Positions 7,907 through 17,087 of a stretch of DNA of 36,305 nt are shown one piece after another (position 1 is the first letter of the stretch; the number at the start of each line of letters is the position of its first letter). The notes beneath the pieces were generated by a model that ran no database searches, was not told the origin of the DNA, and was given only the letters and a program-made list of their open reading frames with translations. The stretch spans positions 1 through 36,305 of the forward strand of contig JAKFWF010000004.1 of NCBI GenBank assembly GCA_021730785.1, written 5' to 3'. This stretch comes from Hyphomicrobiaceae bacterium. GTDB taxonomy: Bacteria > Pseudomonadota > Alphaproteobacteria > Rhizobiales > Hyphomicrobiaceae. A program made the position numbers and the translations under genes.

Positions 7907-8658
7907 TGCGCCTGCTCATCACTCGGCCGGAGGAAGACGCGGTCGTGTTCAAGGCGCAGCTGATCGCGCTCGGCCATGACGTGACGATCGAACCGCTGCT
8001 GATGATCTCGACAGACGGCACCGACGACATCGACCTCGACGGGGCCCAGGCGATCATCGCCACCAGCCGCAATGGACTGCGCGCGCTCGCCGCCAGCCCA
8101 CAGATCGATGCGGCAAAAGGCCTGCTGTTGTTTGCGGTCGGCCCCGGCACGGCCGCCACCGCACGCAGTCTCGGCTTCACGACGATCGTCGAGGGACCAT
8201 CCAATGCCGCAGAACTGATCCCGCTCATCTCCGAGCACGCGGAAGTGAACAGCGGCCCGCTCGTCCATTTGGCCGGCGACCACGTGAAGAGCAGCTTCGT
8301 CGACGAGTTGCAGCGCCTCGGCTTTTTCGTCAGCCAGCCCATCGTCTACACGACCCGCGTGGCGACGCGGCTCGCCAGTGCGCTCGTCGCCAGCATGCGC
8401 AACAAGCGCATCGACGGCGTTATTCTGCTGTCGCCGCGCACCGCCGAGGTGTATGCAGATCTGGTCGGCCAGCACAATCTCGGAACGGCCTGCACAGGCA
8501 TCGTGCATTTCTGCATTTCGGCGGCGACGGCGGCAAGGCTTGCCTGCCTCGAAGGGGTGCCGGTGCGCTGTGCGGAGCGGCCAAATCTACAAGAAATGAT
8601 TGCCCTTATCGGTCCCGCCACGGCACAATCGGGCGAAAGTCGCAGCGAACGGCGATAA
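7906..8658 (+). CDS. hemD: Uroporphyrinogen-III synthase
   Basis: HemD closes and inverts ring D of hydroxymethylbilane to give uroporphyrinogen III. The 250-residue sequence is poorly conserved, as is usual for the family, but it starts with M-R-L-L-I-T-R-P-E-E-D and contains A-I-I-A-T-S-R-N-G-L-R-A-L and I-L-L-S-P-R-T-A-E. These match the two-domain HemD pattern. Its ATG overlaps the hemC stop by one base (TGATG at 7904-7908), so it is translated from the same message. Position after hemC supports the call as much as sequence does. The stop codon overlaps a perfect 18-bp palindrome (8657-8674). Confidence 0.9.
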   Translation: MRLLITRPEEDAVVFKAQLIALGHDVTIEPLLMISTDGTDDIDLDGAQAIIATSRNGLRALAASPQIDAAKGLLLFAVGPGTAATARSLGFTTIVEGPSNAAELIPLISEHAEVNSGPLVHLAGDHVKSSFVDELQRLGFFVSQPIVYTTRVATRLASALVASMRNKRIDGVILLSPRTAEVYADLVGQHNLGTACTGIVHFCISAATAARLACLEGVPVRCAERPNLQEMIALIGPATAQSGESRSERR

Positions 8659-8674
8659 TCGAAAATTTTCGATT
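8657..8674. promoter_or_regulatory. Perfect 18-bp palindrome between hemD and mic60
   Basis: AATCGAAAATTTTCGATT is a perfect palindrome that starts within the hemD stop codon. A second hairpin, TGTCG-TG-CGACA (8674-8685), shares its last T. There is no U-tract afterwards, so a rho-independent terminator is unlikely. A dyad of this size in the 121-base hemD-mic60 gap is a candidate operator for a dimeric regulator. No regulator can be named from the sequence. Confidence 0.45.
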
Positions 8675-8779
8675 GTCGTGCGACAGGCAGGAGCGGTAAG
8701 CCGCTGTCAAGGATCAGCGGCGATGCCTACGCCGGCAAGGCGGGCGTGGCCGGTTGCGTAGCGGAGGTTCCAGTCGATC

Positions 8780-10552
8780 ATGTCAGGCAACAACAACGAC
8801 GGCTCGAGCAAGGGTCCGGGCAAGCCGGGTTCCGAGGCATCGACACCGAAGAAGCCAGCGGCGATCATCGACCTCAAGGCGACCGAGATCAAGCCGGCCG
8901 GCGACAAGGGGGGCATGGCAGCTACGGGTGCAGCGGCGGGCAAGCCCGCCGAACCTGCCAACAAGCCAGCGGCCATGTCGCCGGCCACCGCATCGCCCAC
9001 CGATGCCAAGCCGGCCGCAGCTGCGATGCCACCGGTCGCCAAGACCGCCGAGAACAAGGCCACCGAGAAAATGGCGGACAAGCCGGCCGATCCCAAGGCC
9101 AGCGCCGCTAAGCCTGCCGCACCGGCAGCTGCCGCCAGGGCAACTCCCGCAGCCATGCCGGCCCGCACGGGTGGCGGCATCGCGGCCGTCGCCTCGCACC
9201 TGTTTGCCGGCGTCGCCGGTGGGTTCCTCGCGCTCCTGGGCGCCGACACGATCGGGCCGCAGCTTGGCCTGTCGGCTGGCGGCGAACCCATGGTCGAGGT
9301 ACGACGGCGGCTGGCTGCCGTCGAGGATGCGGCCAAGGCCAAGCCCGCCGCACAATCACCCGAACTCGCCCAGAAGCTCGCCGCCGCTGAAGCCCGTCTG
9401 GCCAAAATCGAGGATGTGAACCGCGCTGTCCCAGCGTTGTCGGCCGCCCAGGCCAAGCTCACCGCCGACGCCCAGGCACTCGCCGAGCAGGTCGCCAAAC
9501 CGGCACCGGGCGCGGACGCAGAACGGCTCGCGCGGCTGGAGGAAGCACTCGCAACGCTGAGTACAGCTGCCGGCACCGATCCGCAGAAGGGGCGCATCCC
9601 ACAGTTGGCCCAGATCACCGGCAAGCTCGCCGATCTCGAAGCGTCGCTGTCCGGCCAGATGGCCGCCGCCCGCAAGAGCGTCGCCCAGGACGTCGAATCC
9701 CGTCTCGGACAGGCAACCGAAGCAGCCGAGCAGGCCCGCGCCGGCGTCGCCCGCATCGACCGTGATCTCGGTGCGGTCAAGTCACAGGCGGCACAGAGCA
9801 GCCAGCGCCTGGATACGATCGACCAGACCCTCCGCGCCACTAATGAAAGCGCTGGTGCCCTGAAAACGGTGGTCGAAGGCCTCAGGGCCGAGGTATCCAC
9901 CCAGTTGAAAACCGTGGCGCGGCCCCAGGACGTATCGAGCGCGCTCGCGCCGCTCAACACCAAGCTGGCAGCCGTGGAGCAGAACCTCGCCGGCGTCGTC
10001 AAGAGCGAGGAAGATCGCCGCGCCAATTCCGAGCGCATCGTGCTGTCGCTCGAACTCGCCAACCTCAAACGCGCGCTCGACCGGGGGGGGGCGTTCGCCA
10101 CGGAACTGGCCGCCGTGCAGAAGGCCGGCGCCGGCAAGCTCGACCTGAAGGCGCTGGACGCCGTCAAGGACAAGGGCGTGCCGACGACGACGGCGCTGAC
10201 CAACGACTTCCGCAACGCCGCCTACGCGATCATCGCCGCCGATGCCGAGCCCGCGGACGGCAGCGTCGTTGACAAGCTGCTCTCGGGCGCCAAGTCGATC
10301 GTGCGCGTGCGCAAGACCAACGCGGCGCCGACCGACACCAGCGCCGAGGCGATCGCTGCCCGCATGGATACCGCGCTCAAGGCCAACCGCCTGGGTGATG
10401 TCGTCGACGAAGCCAAGAAACTGTCGGCCAAGGCCCGCACCGCTGGCGCCGCGTGGCTCGCCAGCGTCGAAGCGCGCGCCGTGGTCGACCGCGCGGTCGC
10501 CGAGATCGAGAGCCAACTGAAAACGTCGCTCAGCAGCAAGCCCACTCCGTAA
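8780..10552 (+). CDS. mic60: Alphaproteobacterial Mic60/mitofilin-like inner-membrane protein
   Basis: The 590-residue product has an Ala/Pro/Lys-rich N-terminus (1-130) that includes a P-A-A-I-I-D-L-K-A-T-E-I segment. One predicted membrane helix follows (about 131-159, rich in A-G-G-F-L-A-L-L-G), then a long Ala/Gln/Glu-rich coiled coil (about 165-400) and a folded C-terminal domain. This is the layout of bacterial mitofilin (COG4223), the ancestor of mitochondrial Mic60, which bends membranes and helps form intracytoplasmic cristae-like folds. In alphaproteobacteria it is typically next to heme genes, as here. GGAGG (8763-8767) precedes the ATG. A run of nine G residues (10083-10091) sits inside the coiled-coil end and could be prone to slippage. 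Confidence 0.82.
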   Translation: MSGNNNDGSSKGPGKPGSEASTPKKPAAIIDLKATEIKPAGDKGGMAATGAAAGKPAEPANKPAAMSPATASPTDAKPAAAAMPPVAKTAENKATEKMADKPADPKASAAKPAAPAAAARATPAAMPARTGGGIAAVASHLFAGVAGGFLALLGADTIGPQLGLSAGGEPMVEVRRRLAAVEDAAKAKPAAQSPELAQKLAAAEARLAKIEDVNRAVPALSAAQAKLTADAQALAEQVAKPAPGADAERLARLEEALATLSTAAGTDPQKGRIPQLAQITGKLADLEASLSGQMAAARKSVAQDVESRLGQATEAAEQARAGVARIDRDLGAVKSQAAQSSQRLDTIDQTLRATNESAGALKTVVEGLRAEVSTQLKTVARPQDVSSALAPLNTKLAAVEQNLAGVVKSEEDRRANSERIVLSLELANLKRALDRGGAFATELAAVQKAGAGKLDLKALDAVKDKGVPTTTALTNDFRNAAYAIIAADAEPADGSVVDKLLSGAKSIVRVRKTNAAPTDTSAEAIAARMDTALKANRLGDVVDEAKKLSAKARTAGAAWLASVEARAVVDRAVAEIESQLKTSLSSKPTP

Positions 10553-10591
10553 ATCAGAACACGCTATCGCAATCGAAAGAGCAATCGCGTC

Positions 10592-12457
10592 ATGGTGCGT
10601 CTCGTCGTTTACCTGCTCGGCGTCCTGGGTCTTGCCGCGGTCCTGGCATGGCTTGCCGACAATCCCGGCACGATCCACATCGAGTGGCAGGGCTATACCG
10701 CCAACCCCAGCGTGTTCCAGGCGGTGATCGGGCTGGCCGTGCTGCTGGTCACGACACTGTTCCTATGGTCGATGTTCCGCCAGATCTGGCAGAGCCCGGC
10801 CAATATCGGCTCGTTCTTCCTGAAGCGGCACAACAAGCAAGGCCTTGCGGCCCTGTCGAGCGGCATGATCGCGATCGGCGCCGGTGACCGTGCCCTCGCC
10901 TTGCGCCAAGCCAACACCGCCCGTTCAAAGCTGCCCAACGAACCGCTGACGCATCTGCTGCGCGCCCAGGCAGCCCAGCTGTCGGGCGACCGACAAGGGG
11001 CACGACGCATCTTCGATTCGATGCTGGCCAGCCCCGATACCGAACAACTGGGCCTGCGCGGCCTGTTCCTCGAGGCCGAGCGCGAAGGCGAACGCGAAGC
11101 CGCCCGCCAGTATGCCGAACGCGCCCTTGGCCTCAATCCGAAGCTCGGCTGGTCGGCCGATGCGCTGTTTGATCTGCAGTGCAAGGAGGCCGACTGGGCC
11201 GGTGCACTCGATACCCTGGTGCTGGCCAGGCGCCACGGTCACATCGAAACGCCGGTCGCCGACCGTCGCCGCGCGGTGCTGTTGACCGCCCAGGCGCAAG
11301 CGGCAGAGGAGGCGGCTCCCGACAAGGCCATGGCTCTAGCCGTAGAGGCGCACACCCTCGCGCCGGATCTGATCCCGGCTGCCAGTATCGCCGCCCGCAT
11401 CCTGGCCGCCCGTGGCAGCACGCAGAAGGCCGCCAACGTCATCCAGAAGACCTGGCGCAAGGCACCGCACCCCGATCTCGCGACCGCCTACGCCTATGCG
11501 CGGATCGGCGACAGCCCGCGCGACCGCCTCACCCGGATGCGGCAGCTCGCCACGCTCAATTTGCATTCGATCGAAAGCCCGATCGCGCTGGCGACGTCGG
11601 CGATCGAGGCGCGCGAGTGGGATGTGGCACGCCACGCCCTGAGCCCGCTGCTCGAGGGCGGACTGACGCAACGGGTCTGCACGCTGATGGCCAAGATCGA
11701 GGGCGGCGAGCACGGCGATGCTGGCCGGGTGCGCGAGTGGCTCGCCCGCGCCGTCAACGCCCCCCGCGATCCGGCCTGGACGGCAGATGGCATCGTGTCC
11801 GACACCTGGGCGCCGATCTCACCTGTGACCGGCCAACTCGACGCGTTCCAGTGGCGGGTGCCGGTCGAAAACGCGCAAGGGAGCGACAAGACCGCGATCC
11901 TCGGCAAACTCGAGGAACTGGTGGCGCTGGGCGCACGACCACAGGACAGGGAGCCGGCCGATGTGCCGGTCATGCCGCCGCCGCCTGAGGCCATGGGTCG
12001 CACGGCGCCGTCCGCCGCTGCCACGCGCAAGGATGTGACCGACGCCGTCGAGGTGACGCGACCGGCTTCGGCAACTGCAGCCCCTGCCACAGCCCCGTCA
12101 GTCGTCGCTGCATCTGCTGGGGGTCCGTCGGCACCGCACATGGCGCCAGCTGCGCTTCCAGCCGAACCGGCCGCGAAGCCCACGGCCGTCGCCGTCGAGC
12201 CGGCAAAACCACGGACGCCAGCGCAAGTCACCAAGCCGACTGTGGTGGCTGCCGAGCCCGCGGCGATGGCAGATGGTGTGTTGCGTACGGTGCGTGCCGC
12301 GCCGCAGGCAAACGGCAAAAAGCCGGCCGTCGCCACTGTCTTTGTCGCGCCCCATGCGCCGGACGATCCGGGACCCGATGACGCAGCCGATCCGCTGGTC
12401 GAAGAGAAGCGCCCCTACATGGTGCCATATACGCGATCGACCAAGCGACGCACCTGA
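10592..12457 (+). CDS. hemY: HemY-family TPR membrane protein
   Basis: This is not the protoporphyrinogen oxidase called HemY in Bacillus but the gamma/alphaproteobacterial 'HemY N-terminal domain' protein, linked to heme synthesis by gene order. The 621-residue sequence starts with two membrane helices (about 3-20 and 41-61) with the family motif W-L-A-D-N-P-G-T-I in between. W-Q-S-P-A-N-I-G-S-F-F follows, then TPR-like helical repeats to about residue 400. The last 200 residues are an Ala/Pro-rich, apparently disordered tail. The gene starts 39 bases after mic60. hemC-hemD-mic60-hemY would form one unit, though the palindrome at 8657 may split its control. Confidence 0.85.
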   Translation: MVRLVVYLLGVLGLAAVLAWLADNPGTIHIEWQGYTANPSVFQAVIGLAVLLVTTLFLWSMFRQIWQSPANIGSFFLKRHNKQGLAALSSGMIAIGAGDRALALRQANTARSKLPNEPLTHLLRAQAAQLSGDRQGARRIFDSMLASPDTEQLGLRGLFLEAEREGEREAARQYAERALGLNPKLGWSADALFDLQCKEADWAGALDTLVLARRHGHIETPVADRRRAVLLTAQAQAAEEAAPDKAMALAVEAHTLAPDLIPAASIAARILAARGSTQKAANVIQKTWRKAPHPDLATAYAYARIGDSPRDRLTRMRQLATLNLHSIESPIALATSAIEAREWDVARHALSPLLEGGLTQRVCTLMAKIEGGEHGDAGRVREWLARAVNAPRDPAWTADGIVSDTWAPISPVTGQLDAFQWRVPVENAQGSDKTAILGKLEELVALGARPQDREPADVPVMPPPPEAMGRTAPSAAATRKDVTDAVEVTRPASATAAPATAPSVVAASAGGPSAPHMAPAALPAEPAAKPTAVAVEPAKPRTPAQVTKPTVVAAEPAAMADGVLRTVRAAPQANGKKPAVATVFVAPHAPDDPGPDDAADPLVEEKRPYMVPYTRSTKRRT

Positions 12458-12497
12458 GTTCTGAGCGCCGCTCACCTACCCCTGGAGGCCACACACG

Positions 12498-13625
12498 ATG
12501 AAAACCCGTGCTGCCGTCGCCTTCGCAAAGGCAAAGCCCCTCGAAATCGTCGAACTCGACCTCGAGGGCCCGAAGGCCAGCGAAGTGCTGATCGAGATCA
12601 AGGCGAGCGGCATCTGCCACACCGACGAGTTCACCCTCTCGGGCGCGGACCCGGAAGGGTTGTTTCCAGCGATCCTCGGCCACGAGGGCGCCGGCATCGT
12701 GGTCGACATCGGGCCTGGCGTCACGTCGCTGAAGAAGGGGGACCACGTCATCCCGCTCTACACGCCCGAGTGCCGCACCTGCCCGTCTTGCCTGTCGCGC
12801 AAGACCAATCTGTGCACGCAGATCCGCGCCACCCAGGGACAAGGCGTGATGCCCGACGGTTCGAGCCGGTTCTCCTACAAGGGTCAGAAAATCCACCACT
12901 ACATGGGCTGCTCGACGTTCTCGAACCACACCGTGCTGCCCGAGATCGCGGTGGCCAAGATCCGTCCCGACGCCCCCTTCGACAAGGTCTGCTACATCGG
13001 CTGCGGCGTGACGACCGGCGTCGGCGCCGTCATCAACACGGCGAAGGCCGGGCCGGGCTGCACTTCAATCGTGTTCGGGCTCGGCGGCATCGGCCTCAAC
13101 GTGATCCAGGGACTGCGCCTCGTTGGCGCCGACATGATCATCGGTGTCGACGTCAATCCGTCGAAGGCCGCCTGGGGCACCAAGTTCGGCATGACCCACT
13201 TCGTCAACCCGAAGGACGTGGCTGGCGACCTCGTGGCCCACCTCGTCGCTATGACAAAGCGTGGCGCCGACCAGATCGGCGGCGCCGACTATACGTTCGA
13301 TTGCACCGGCAACGTCGACGTGATGCGCACGGCGCTCGAAGCCTGTCACCGCGGCTGGGGCGAGAGCATCGTCATCGGCGTCGCTGGCGCTGGCCAGGAG
13401 ATCAAAACGCGCCCCTTCCAGCTGGTCACGGGCCGGGTGTGGAAGGGCACCGCGTTCGGTGGCGCGCGCGGCCGCACTGACGTGCCCAGAATCGTCGACT
13501 GGTACATGGACGGCAAAATCGAGATCGATGCGATGATCACGCACACGATGCCGCTCGAAGACATCAACAAGGGCTTTGATCTCATGCATGCCGGCAAAAG
13601 CATCCGTGGCGTGGTGGTATTCTGA
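12498..13625 (+). CDS. frmA: S-(hydroxymethyl)glutathione dehydrogenase / class III alcohol dehydrogenase
   Basis: This enzyme oxidises the spontaneous formaldehyde-glutathione adduct to S-formylglutathione with NAD+, and can also reduce S-nitrosoglutathione. The 375 residues fit the family closely. The catalytic zinc site is in S-G-I-C-H-T-D and G-H-E-G-A-G. The structural zinc cysteines are in [10 protein letters not shown]...N-L-C. The third catalytic Cys lies in [11 protein letters not shown], and the Rossmann motif is [10 protein letters not shown]. The ATG follows GGAGG (12484-12488) at ideal spacing. It is followed after one base by a CMD-family gene rather than by the often-linked S-formylglutathione hydrolase. 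Confidence 0.93.
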   Translation: MKTRAAVAFAKAKPLEIVELDLEGPKASEVLIEIKASGICHTDEFTLSGADPEGLFPAILGHEGAGIVVDIGPGVTSLKKGDHVIPLYTPECRTCPSCLSRKTNLCTQIRATQGQGVMPDGSSRFSYKGQKIHHYMGCSTFSNHTVLPEIAVAKIRPDAPFDKVCYIGCGVTTGVGAVINTAKAGPGCTSIVFGLGGIGLNVIQGLRLVGADMIIGVDVNPSKAAWGTKFGMTHFVNPKDVAGDLVAHLVAMTKRGADQIGGADYTFDCTGNVDVMRTALEACHRGWGESIVIGVAGAGQEIKTRPFQLVTGRVWKGTAFGGARGRTDVPRIVDWYMDGKIEIDAMITHTMPLEDINKGFDLMHAGKSIRGVVVF

Positions 13626-13626
13626 C

Positions 13627-14208
13627 GTGACCGCACCGGCCAAGTCCCGCCTTCCCGCGCTTGATCCAATGGCGCTCACGCCGGCCCAGCAACGCGTGCA
13701 TGACGCGATTACAGCCGGCCCGCGCGGCAAGGTGCAGGGCCCGCTTCAGGTTTGGCTGCAGAGCCCGGAACTGGCCGACAAGGCACAGGCACTCGGCGCG
13801 TTCTGCCGCTTCGGCACGTCATTGCCGCCGCGGCTGTCGGAGCTGGCGATTCTGGTGATGGGGGCCCACTGGCAGGCCGGGTTCGAGTGGGCAGCCCACG
13901 CGCCGATCGCAGCCAGCGCCGGCCTCGAGCCGGCAGCCATCGAAGCCGTCCGCAGGGGCGAAACACCGGTTCTGGCAGATGCGCCCGCCCGTGTCGTGCA
14001 CGCGTTTGCGTCAGAGCTGCTTACGCGTCGCCGGGTGAGCGATGCGACCTACGTCGAGGCCGTGGCCGTCCTCGGCCAGCAGGCGGTCGTGGAACTGGTC
14101 GGCATCCTTGGCTACTACACGCTGATCTCGATGACCATCGTCGCCTTCGACGTGGCGCTGCCCGATGGCACCAGCGATCCTTTCACGGACCGGCCGAAGC
14201 TCGGCTGA
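13627..14208 (+). CDS. Carboxymuconolactone decarboxylase-like (CMD/AhpD fold) protein
   Basis: The 193-residue all-helical protein contains the CMD pattern L-P-P-R-L-S-E-L-A-I-L-V-M-G-A-H-W-Q-A-G-F-E-W-A-A-H. The Glu, the H-W pair and the E-W-x-x-H motif are kept, but the C-x-x-C of peroxidase-active AhpD proteins is absent. It is therefore more like the gamma-carboxymuconolactone decarboxylase branch, though substrate is unknown. The GTG at 13627 begins one base after the frmA stop; the ATG at 13576 would overlap frmA by 50 bases and add residues that are merely frmA out of frame. Probably co-transcribed with frmA. Confidence 0.78.
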   Translation: MTAPAKSRLPALDPMALTPAQQRVHDAITAGPRGKVQGPLQVWLQSPELADKAQALGAFCRFGTSLPPRLSELAILVMGAHWQAGFEWAAHAPIAASAGLEPAAIEAVRRGETPVLADAPARVVHAFASELLTRRRVSDATYVEAVAVLGQQAVVELVGILGYYTLISMTIVAFDVALPDGTSDPFTDRPKLG

Positions 14209-14226
14209 AGCGACAGCTTCGCGCTG

Positions 14227-15573
14227 CTATTCGCAATAGTTCTTGCCCGATGCCCGCTCGGCCATGTCGAGGTGGAAGTGGTTCTTATGGGCGAGGTTGG
14301 TTTCCGGTCCGAGCGTCGTGCCGAAAATCCTGCAGGCACTCGCGTGTGCCTCGCGCAGGAACTGCGATCTGCGCGCGGCCACTACCATGTCCGGCGCTGT
14401 TACGGCCGCCGTCGATGATGTGACGACACGCCCCTTCTCGGCCGGCACCCTTGGACCGCCGAGCTGGCTCGGCTTGATCAGGCCGAAGCCAGAGCGCCCT
14501 TCGGCGGTAGCGGCGGCGCCCGGCAAGCGATTGGCGATCGACGGTGCGCCTTCGATGAGCTTGCCGATGCTGGACGTTGCGCCGCCGGTCCCCGACTGCT
14601 GCGCTGCGGGTGCCTCAGGCAGTGCGGCCGTAGTCGCCGGTGACTTGGCAGCAGCACTGTGCGCCGCCTTGGCTGCAGCTGCTTTGTCTGCAGCAAGCTT
14701 CGCCGCGGCCGTGGTTTTCGCTTCGGCGGCGACCTGCGCCCGGATTTCCCAGCTGGTTGGACCCCAGTCCTGCAACACCGCCACTTCCTTCGCTTCCGTT
14801 GTGTGGAACGCGCGGATGTCGATCGCATTGGCCCGGCCGTGCTCGCTCAGATTGCCGCGCTTGCGACCGTAGGCGTTGCGGCAGGAGTAGGAACTCATGG
14901 TCTCGATGCTGGCCAGGGGCGAAGAAAGATGCTTCCTGGCGAGCGGTTGAATCTCCTTCGTCACCCACTGGTGCAGGGCGGCGACCATATCGCAGGTCAT
15001 GGTGAGCGGCGGCGACAACGCAACCTGCGGATTGCGGCCGATACTGATCAGCTGGACCGGAGCCGGAGTGCCGCACGTGCCGGCCTTGATCGGTGCCTCA
15101 TCGACAACCACGACATCGAGCCCCCGCAGCAGCTGCGCACAGCGTGCCCGGCCAGCGACCACGTCGGCTGGAGCATAGGTTTCCGCCGCGGCATCGGCTT
15201 CGCTGTGCGCTGTTGGAACGAGCCGTGGCCACTGTGGATGTTCCTTTGCGGGCTTCACCGGTACGGCGTGCGCATGGCCTGCCAACGGTCTCGATTGATG
15301 CAGTCCTGAAGGAGCTGTCGCCGAGGCGTCCGCGCCATCCGTCTGCGAAGGTCGCAGCACCGCTGCTGCGTTGGGCGTTTCCGCAACGGACGGCGCATTC
15401 CGCTGGCTGGCTGCGTCGAGCAATGCCGGTTGGGCAAACGATCGATGTGTCGGGAGAGCCGGATCACCGGCCTGGGCGGCACCGCCGACAACGGCGGACA
15501 CCACTGACAACACTGCCGTGCCGGCCAAGGCGGTCAAGATCAACCCGATCTGCCGCGAACAGATGCGCTTCAT
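14227..15573 (-). CDS. Secreted extensin-family protein
   Basis: The product (448 residues from the ATG at 15573) starts with a clear signal peptide: M-K-R-I-C, a hydrophobic stretch and an A-Q-A cleavage site near residue 35. The C-terminal half is the Extensin_C domain: a CGxPAPV-like segment, S-Y-S-C-R-N, S-E-H-G-R-A-N-A-I-D-I, and the final H-K-N-H-F-H-L-D-M-A-E-R...Y-C-E, which resembles DD-peptidase-like metal-binding motifs. Oddly, about 140 Ala/Lys-rich residues are inserted between the S-E-H-G half and the final H-F-H-L-D half of the domain. The N-terminal 130 residues are also low-complexity. It is convergent with the CMD gene. Function in the cell envelope is inferred only. Confidence 0.82.
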   Translation of the reverse strand: MKRICSRQIGLILTALAGTAVLSVVSAVVGGAAQAGDPALPTHRSFAQPALLDAASQRNAPSVAETPNAAAVLRPSQTDGADASATAPSGLHQSRPLAGHAHAVPVKPAKEHPQWPRLVPTAHSEADAAAETYAPADVVAGRARCAQLLRGLDVVVVDEAPIKAGTCGTPAPVQLISIGRNPQVALSPPLTMTCDMVAALHQWVTKEIQPLARKHLSSPLASIETMSSYSCRNAYGRKRGNLSEHGRANAIDIRAFHTTEAKEVAVLQDWGPTSWEIRAQVAAEAKTTAAAKLAADKAAAAKAAHSAAAKSPATTAALPEAPAAQQSGTGGATSSIGKLIEGAPSIANRLPGAAATAEGRSGFGLIKPSQLGGPRVPAEKGRVVTSSTAAVTAPDMVVAARRSQFLREAHASACRIFGTTLGPETNLAHKNHFHLDMAERASGKNYCE

Positions 15574-15747
15574 CCCCGTGGGTCCCCGTGAGCCCGCTCC
15601 GCAACGACTTGACAAAAACGCACGTCAAGAACGCCAACGACGAATCACACGCGCACAGACTATCGCCGGATTTCCTATTGATGTACATATCGAATCTGGT
15701 GCAAGCAAGCGGCTCTGAACGTCCTGTGCACCAATCGAGAGCAGTCT

Positions 15748-16902
15748 GTGGAAGACCAGAAACGCAGCTCGCAACCCGCGTCAGTATTGCAACCAAATCG
15801 TGTCGAGAGTATGGACGCGCCCGCGATTGCAATAGCCAATCGTGGCGCGGTTCGAACAATCGTGCTGTCGCGCACGGTCCAGCACAACGTCCTGGACGTC
15901 GCCCTGACGCAGATGCTGCTGGCGGCTGTGCCCCAGATTTCCCGCGATGCCAATGCCTATGCCATCGTCCTGCGCGCGAGCGAGCCCGGCTGGTTCTGCG
16001 CGGGTTTCGACCTGCGCGAACTGGCGCGCCTCGCGATCACCGATCCGCCCGCCGCCCAAGCCGCGCTCGATGCGCACTACGCACTGATCTGGATGCTCGA
16101 ATGCCTGTCGAAGCCGGTAGTTGCACTTCTCGACGGGGCGGTGACAGCCGCCGGCGCCGGGCTGACGCTCGTCAACACGCATCGGGTGGCTGGCGCGGGC
16201 TATCGCTTCGCCGTGCCGGGCGTCCATATGGGGCTTATCGCCGATGCCGGCACCGCCTTCACCCTGGCGCGGTTGCCGGACGAACTCGGCACCTACCTGG
16301 CTTTGACCGGCGCAAGCATCGAGCGTGCGGACGCATTTGCGCTCGGCCTCGTCACCCATTGTATTGGCGAAAATGATTTCTCGAGCATCGAAGCAGCGCT
16401 GGCTGACGCCCAGACCGTCGATCCGCTGCTCGACGGCCTGCATCAGGACCCTGGCCCCGGCCCGCTCGCCACCTTGCGCCCGGCCATCGCAGCCTCGTTC
16501 GCCGGCGCTTCGGTCGAAACAATCGCGCAGCGGCTGGCCGTGCAGGCCACCGGCGGCGCCGATCCGAAGCTGCGCACGTGGGCGGCCGAGACCCTGAGCC
16601 AGATCGAGCGATCGTCCCCGATCGGCGCTGCGACCACATTGCGCCAGCTGCGCGAAGCCCGTGACGCCGACCTGCGCCATTGCCTGACCCTTGACCATCG
16701 ACTGGCCAGGCGGCTGATCGGCAGCCACGATTTCCAGGCCGCCGTTCGCGCCCGCCTCGTCGACGGCGACCGCGAGCCCGCCTGGCTGCCGGCGCGCGTG
16801 GCGGACCTCGCGCAGGCCCGGATCGATGATCTGTTCCGCCCCGACGCTGCCCTCGACCTGCATCCAGCGACGCGGCAGGAAATGCAGGCCGCCCGCATTT
16901 GA
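15748..16902 (+). CDS. Enoyl-CoA hydratase/isomerase family, 3-hydroxyisobutyryl-CoA hydrolase-like
   Basis: The 384-residue protein has a crotonase core: W-F-C-A-G-F-D-L-R-E-L (oxyanion-hole loop), G-A-V-T-A-A-G-A-G-L and V-P-G-V-H-M-G-L-I-A-D-A-G. A C-terminal extension follows, with a D-F-Q-A-A-V-R-A-R-L-V-D-G-D...P-A-W segment that resembles the R-A-x-L-I-D-K-D..P-x-W ending of HIBCH. That layout separates 3-hydroxyisobutyryl-CoA hydrolases (valine catabolism) from plain hydratases of about 260 residues. The GTG at 15748 follows GAGAG at good spacing; the ATG at 15811 is an alternative that removes 21 weakly conserved residues. No linked valine-catabolism genes are visible, so the substrate is not certain. 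Confidence 0.75.
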   Translation: MEDQKRSSQPASVLQPNRVESMDAPAIAIANRGAVRTIVLSRTVQHNVLDVALTQMLLAAVPQISRDANAYAIVLRASEPGWFCAGFDLRELARLAITDPPAAQAALDAHYALIWMLECLSKPVVALLDGAVTAAGAGLTLVNTHRVAGAGYRFAVPGVHMGLIADAGTAFTLARLPDELGTYLALTGASIERADAFALGLVTHCIGENDFSSIEAALADAQTVDPLLDGLHQDPGPGPLATLRPAIAASFAGASVETIAQRLAVQATGGADPKLRTWAAETLSQIERSSPIGAATTLRQLREARDADLRHCLTLDHRLARRLIGSHDFQAAVRARLVDGDREPAWLPARVADLAQARIDDLFRPDAALDLHPATRQEMQAARI

Positions 16903-17036
16903 AGTTTTCGCCGGATACCTTGCAACAGCGTTAGAAAAGCTTTGCAAGATCAGGCAGGAACTATTCTTTTACTATGCCTTTTAGCGCAACTTTTACTTCA
17001 CACCTGTAACTTGAACCTCAACCCGGAAACCGGGAC

Positions 17037-17054
17037 CCTCGAATAAATTCGAGG
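17037..17054. promoter_or_regulatory. Hairpin/palindrome upstream of ldtR
   Basis: CCTCGAAT-AA-ATTCGAGG is a perfect inverted repeat 34 bases upstream of the ldtR ATG. A smaller CCCGG-AAA-CCGGG dyad lies just before it (17022-17034). LdtR of Liberibacter and Rhizobiales is known to bind its own promoter; this dyad is a candidate site by position only. Confidence 0.4.
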
Positions 17055-17087
17055 CAAAATGAACAGGTATGGCATCAGGGGTTCTAC

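Noticed and set aside
6865-8658. 597-residue frame covering hemC and hemD
   Set aside because: It is the hemD frame running open backwards through hemC; the hemC frame has all catalytic motifs, and hemD has its own coupled ATG at 7906.
14207-14220. GAAGC-GACA-GCTTC hairpin between the CMD and extensin genes as a terminator
   Set aside because: Only a 5-bp stem and no T-tract on either strand.
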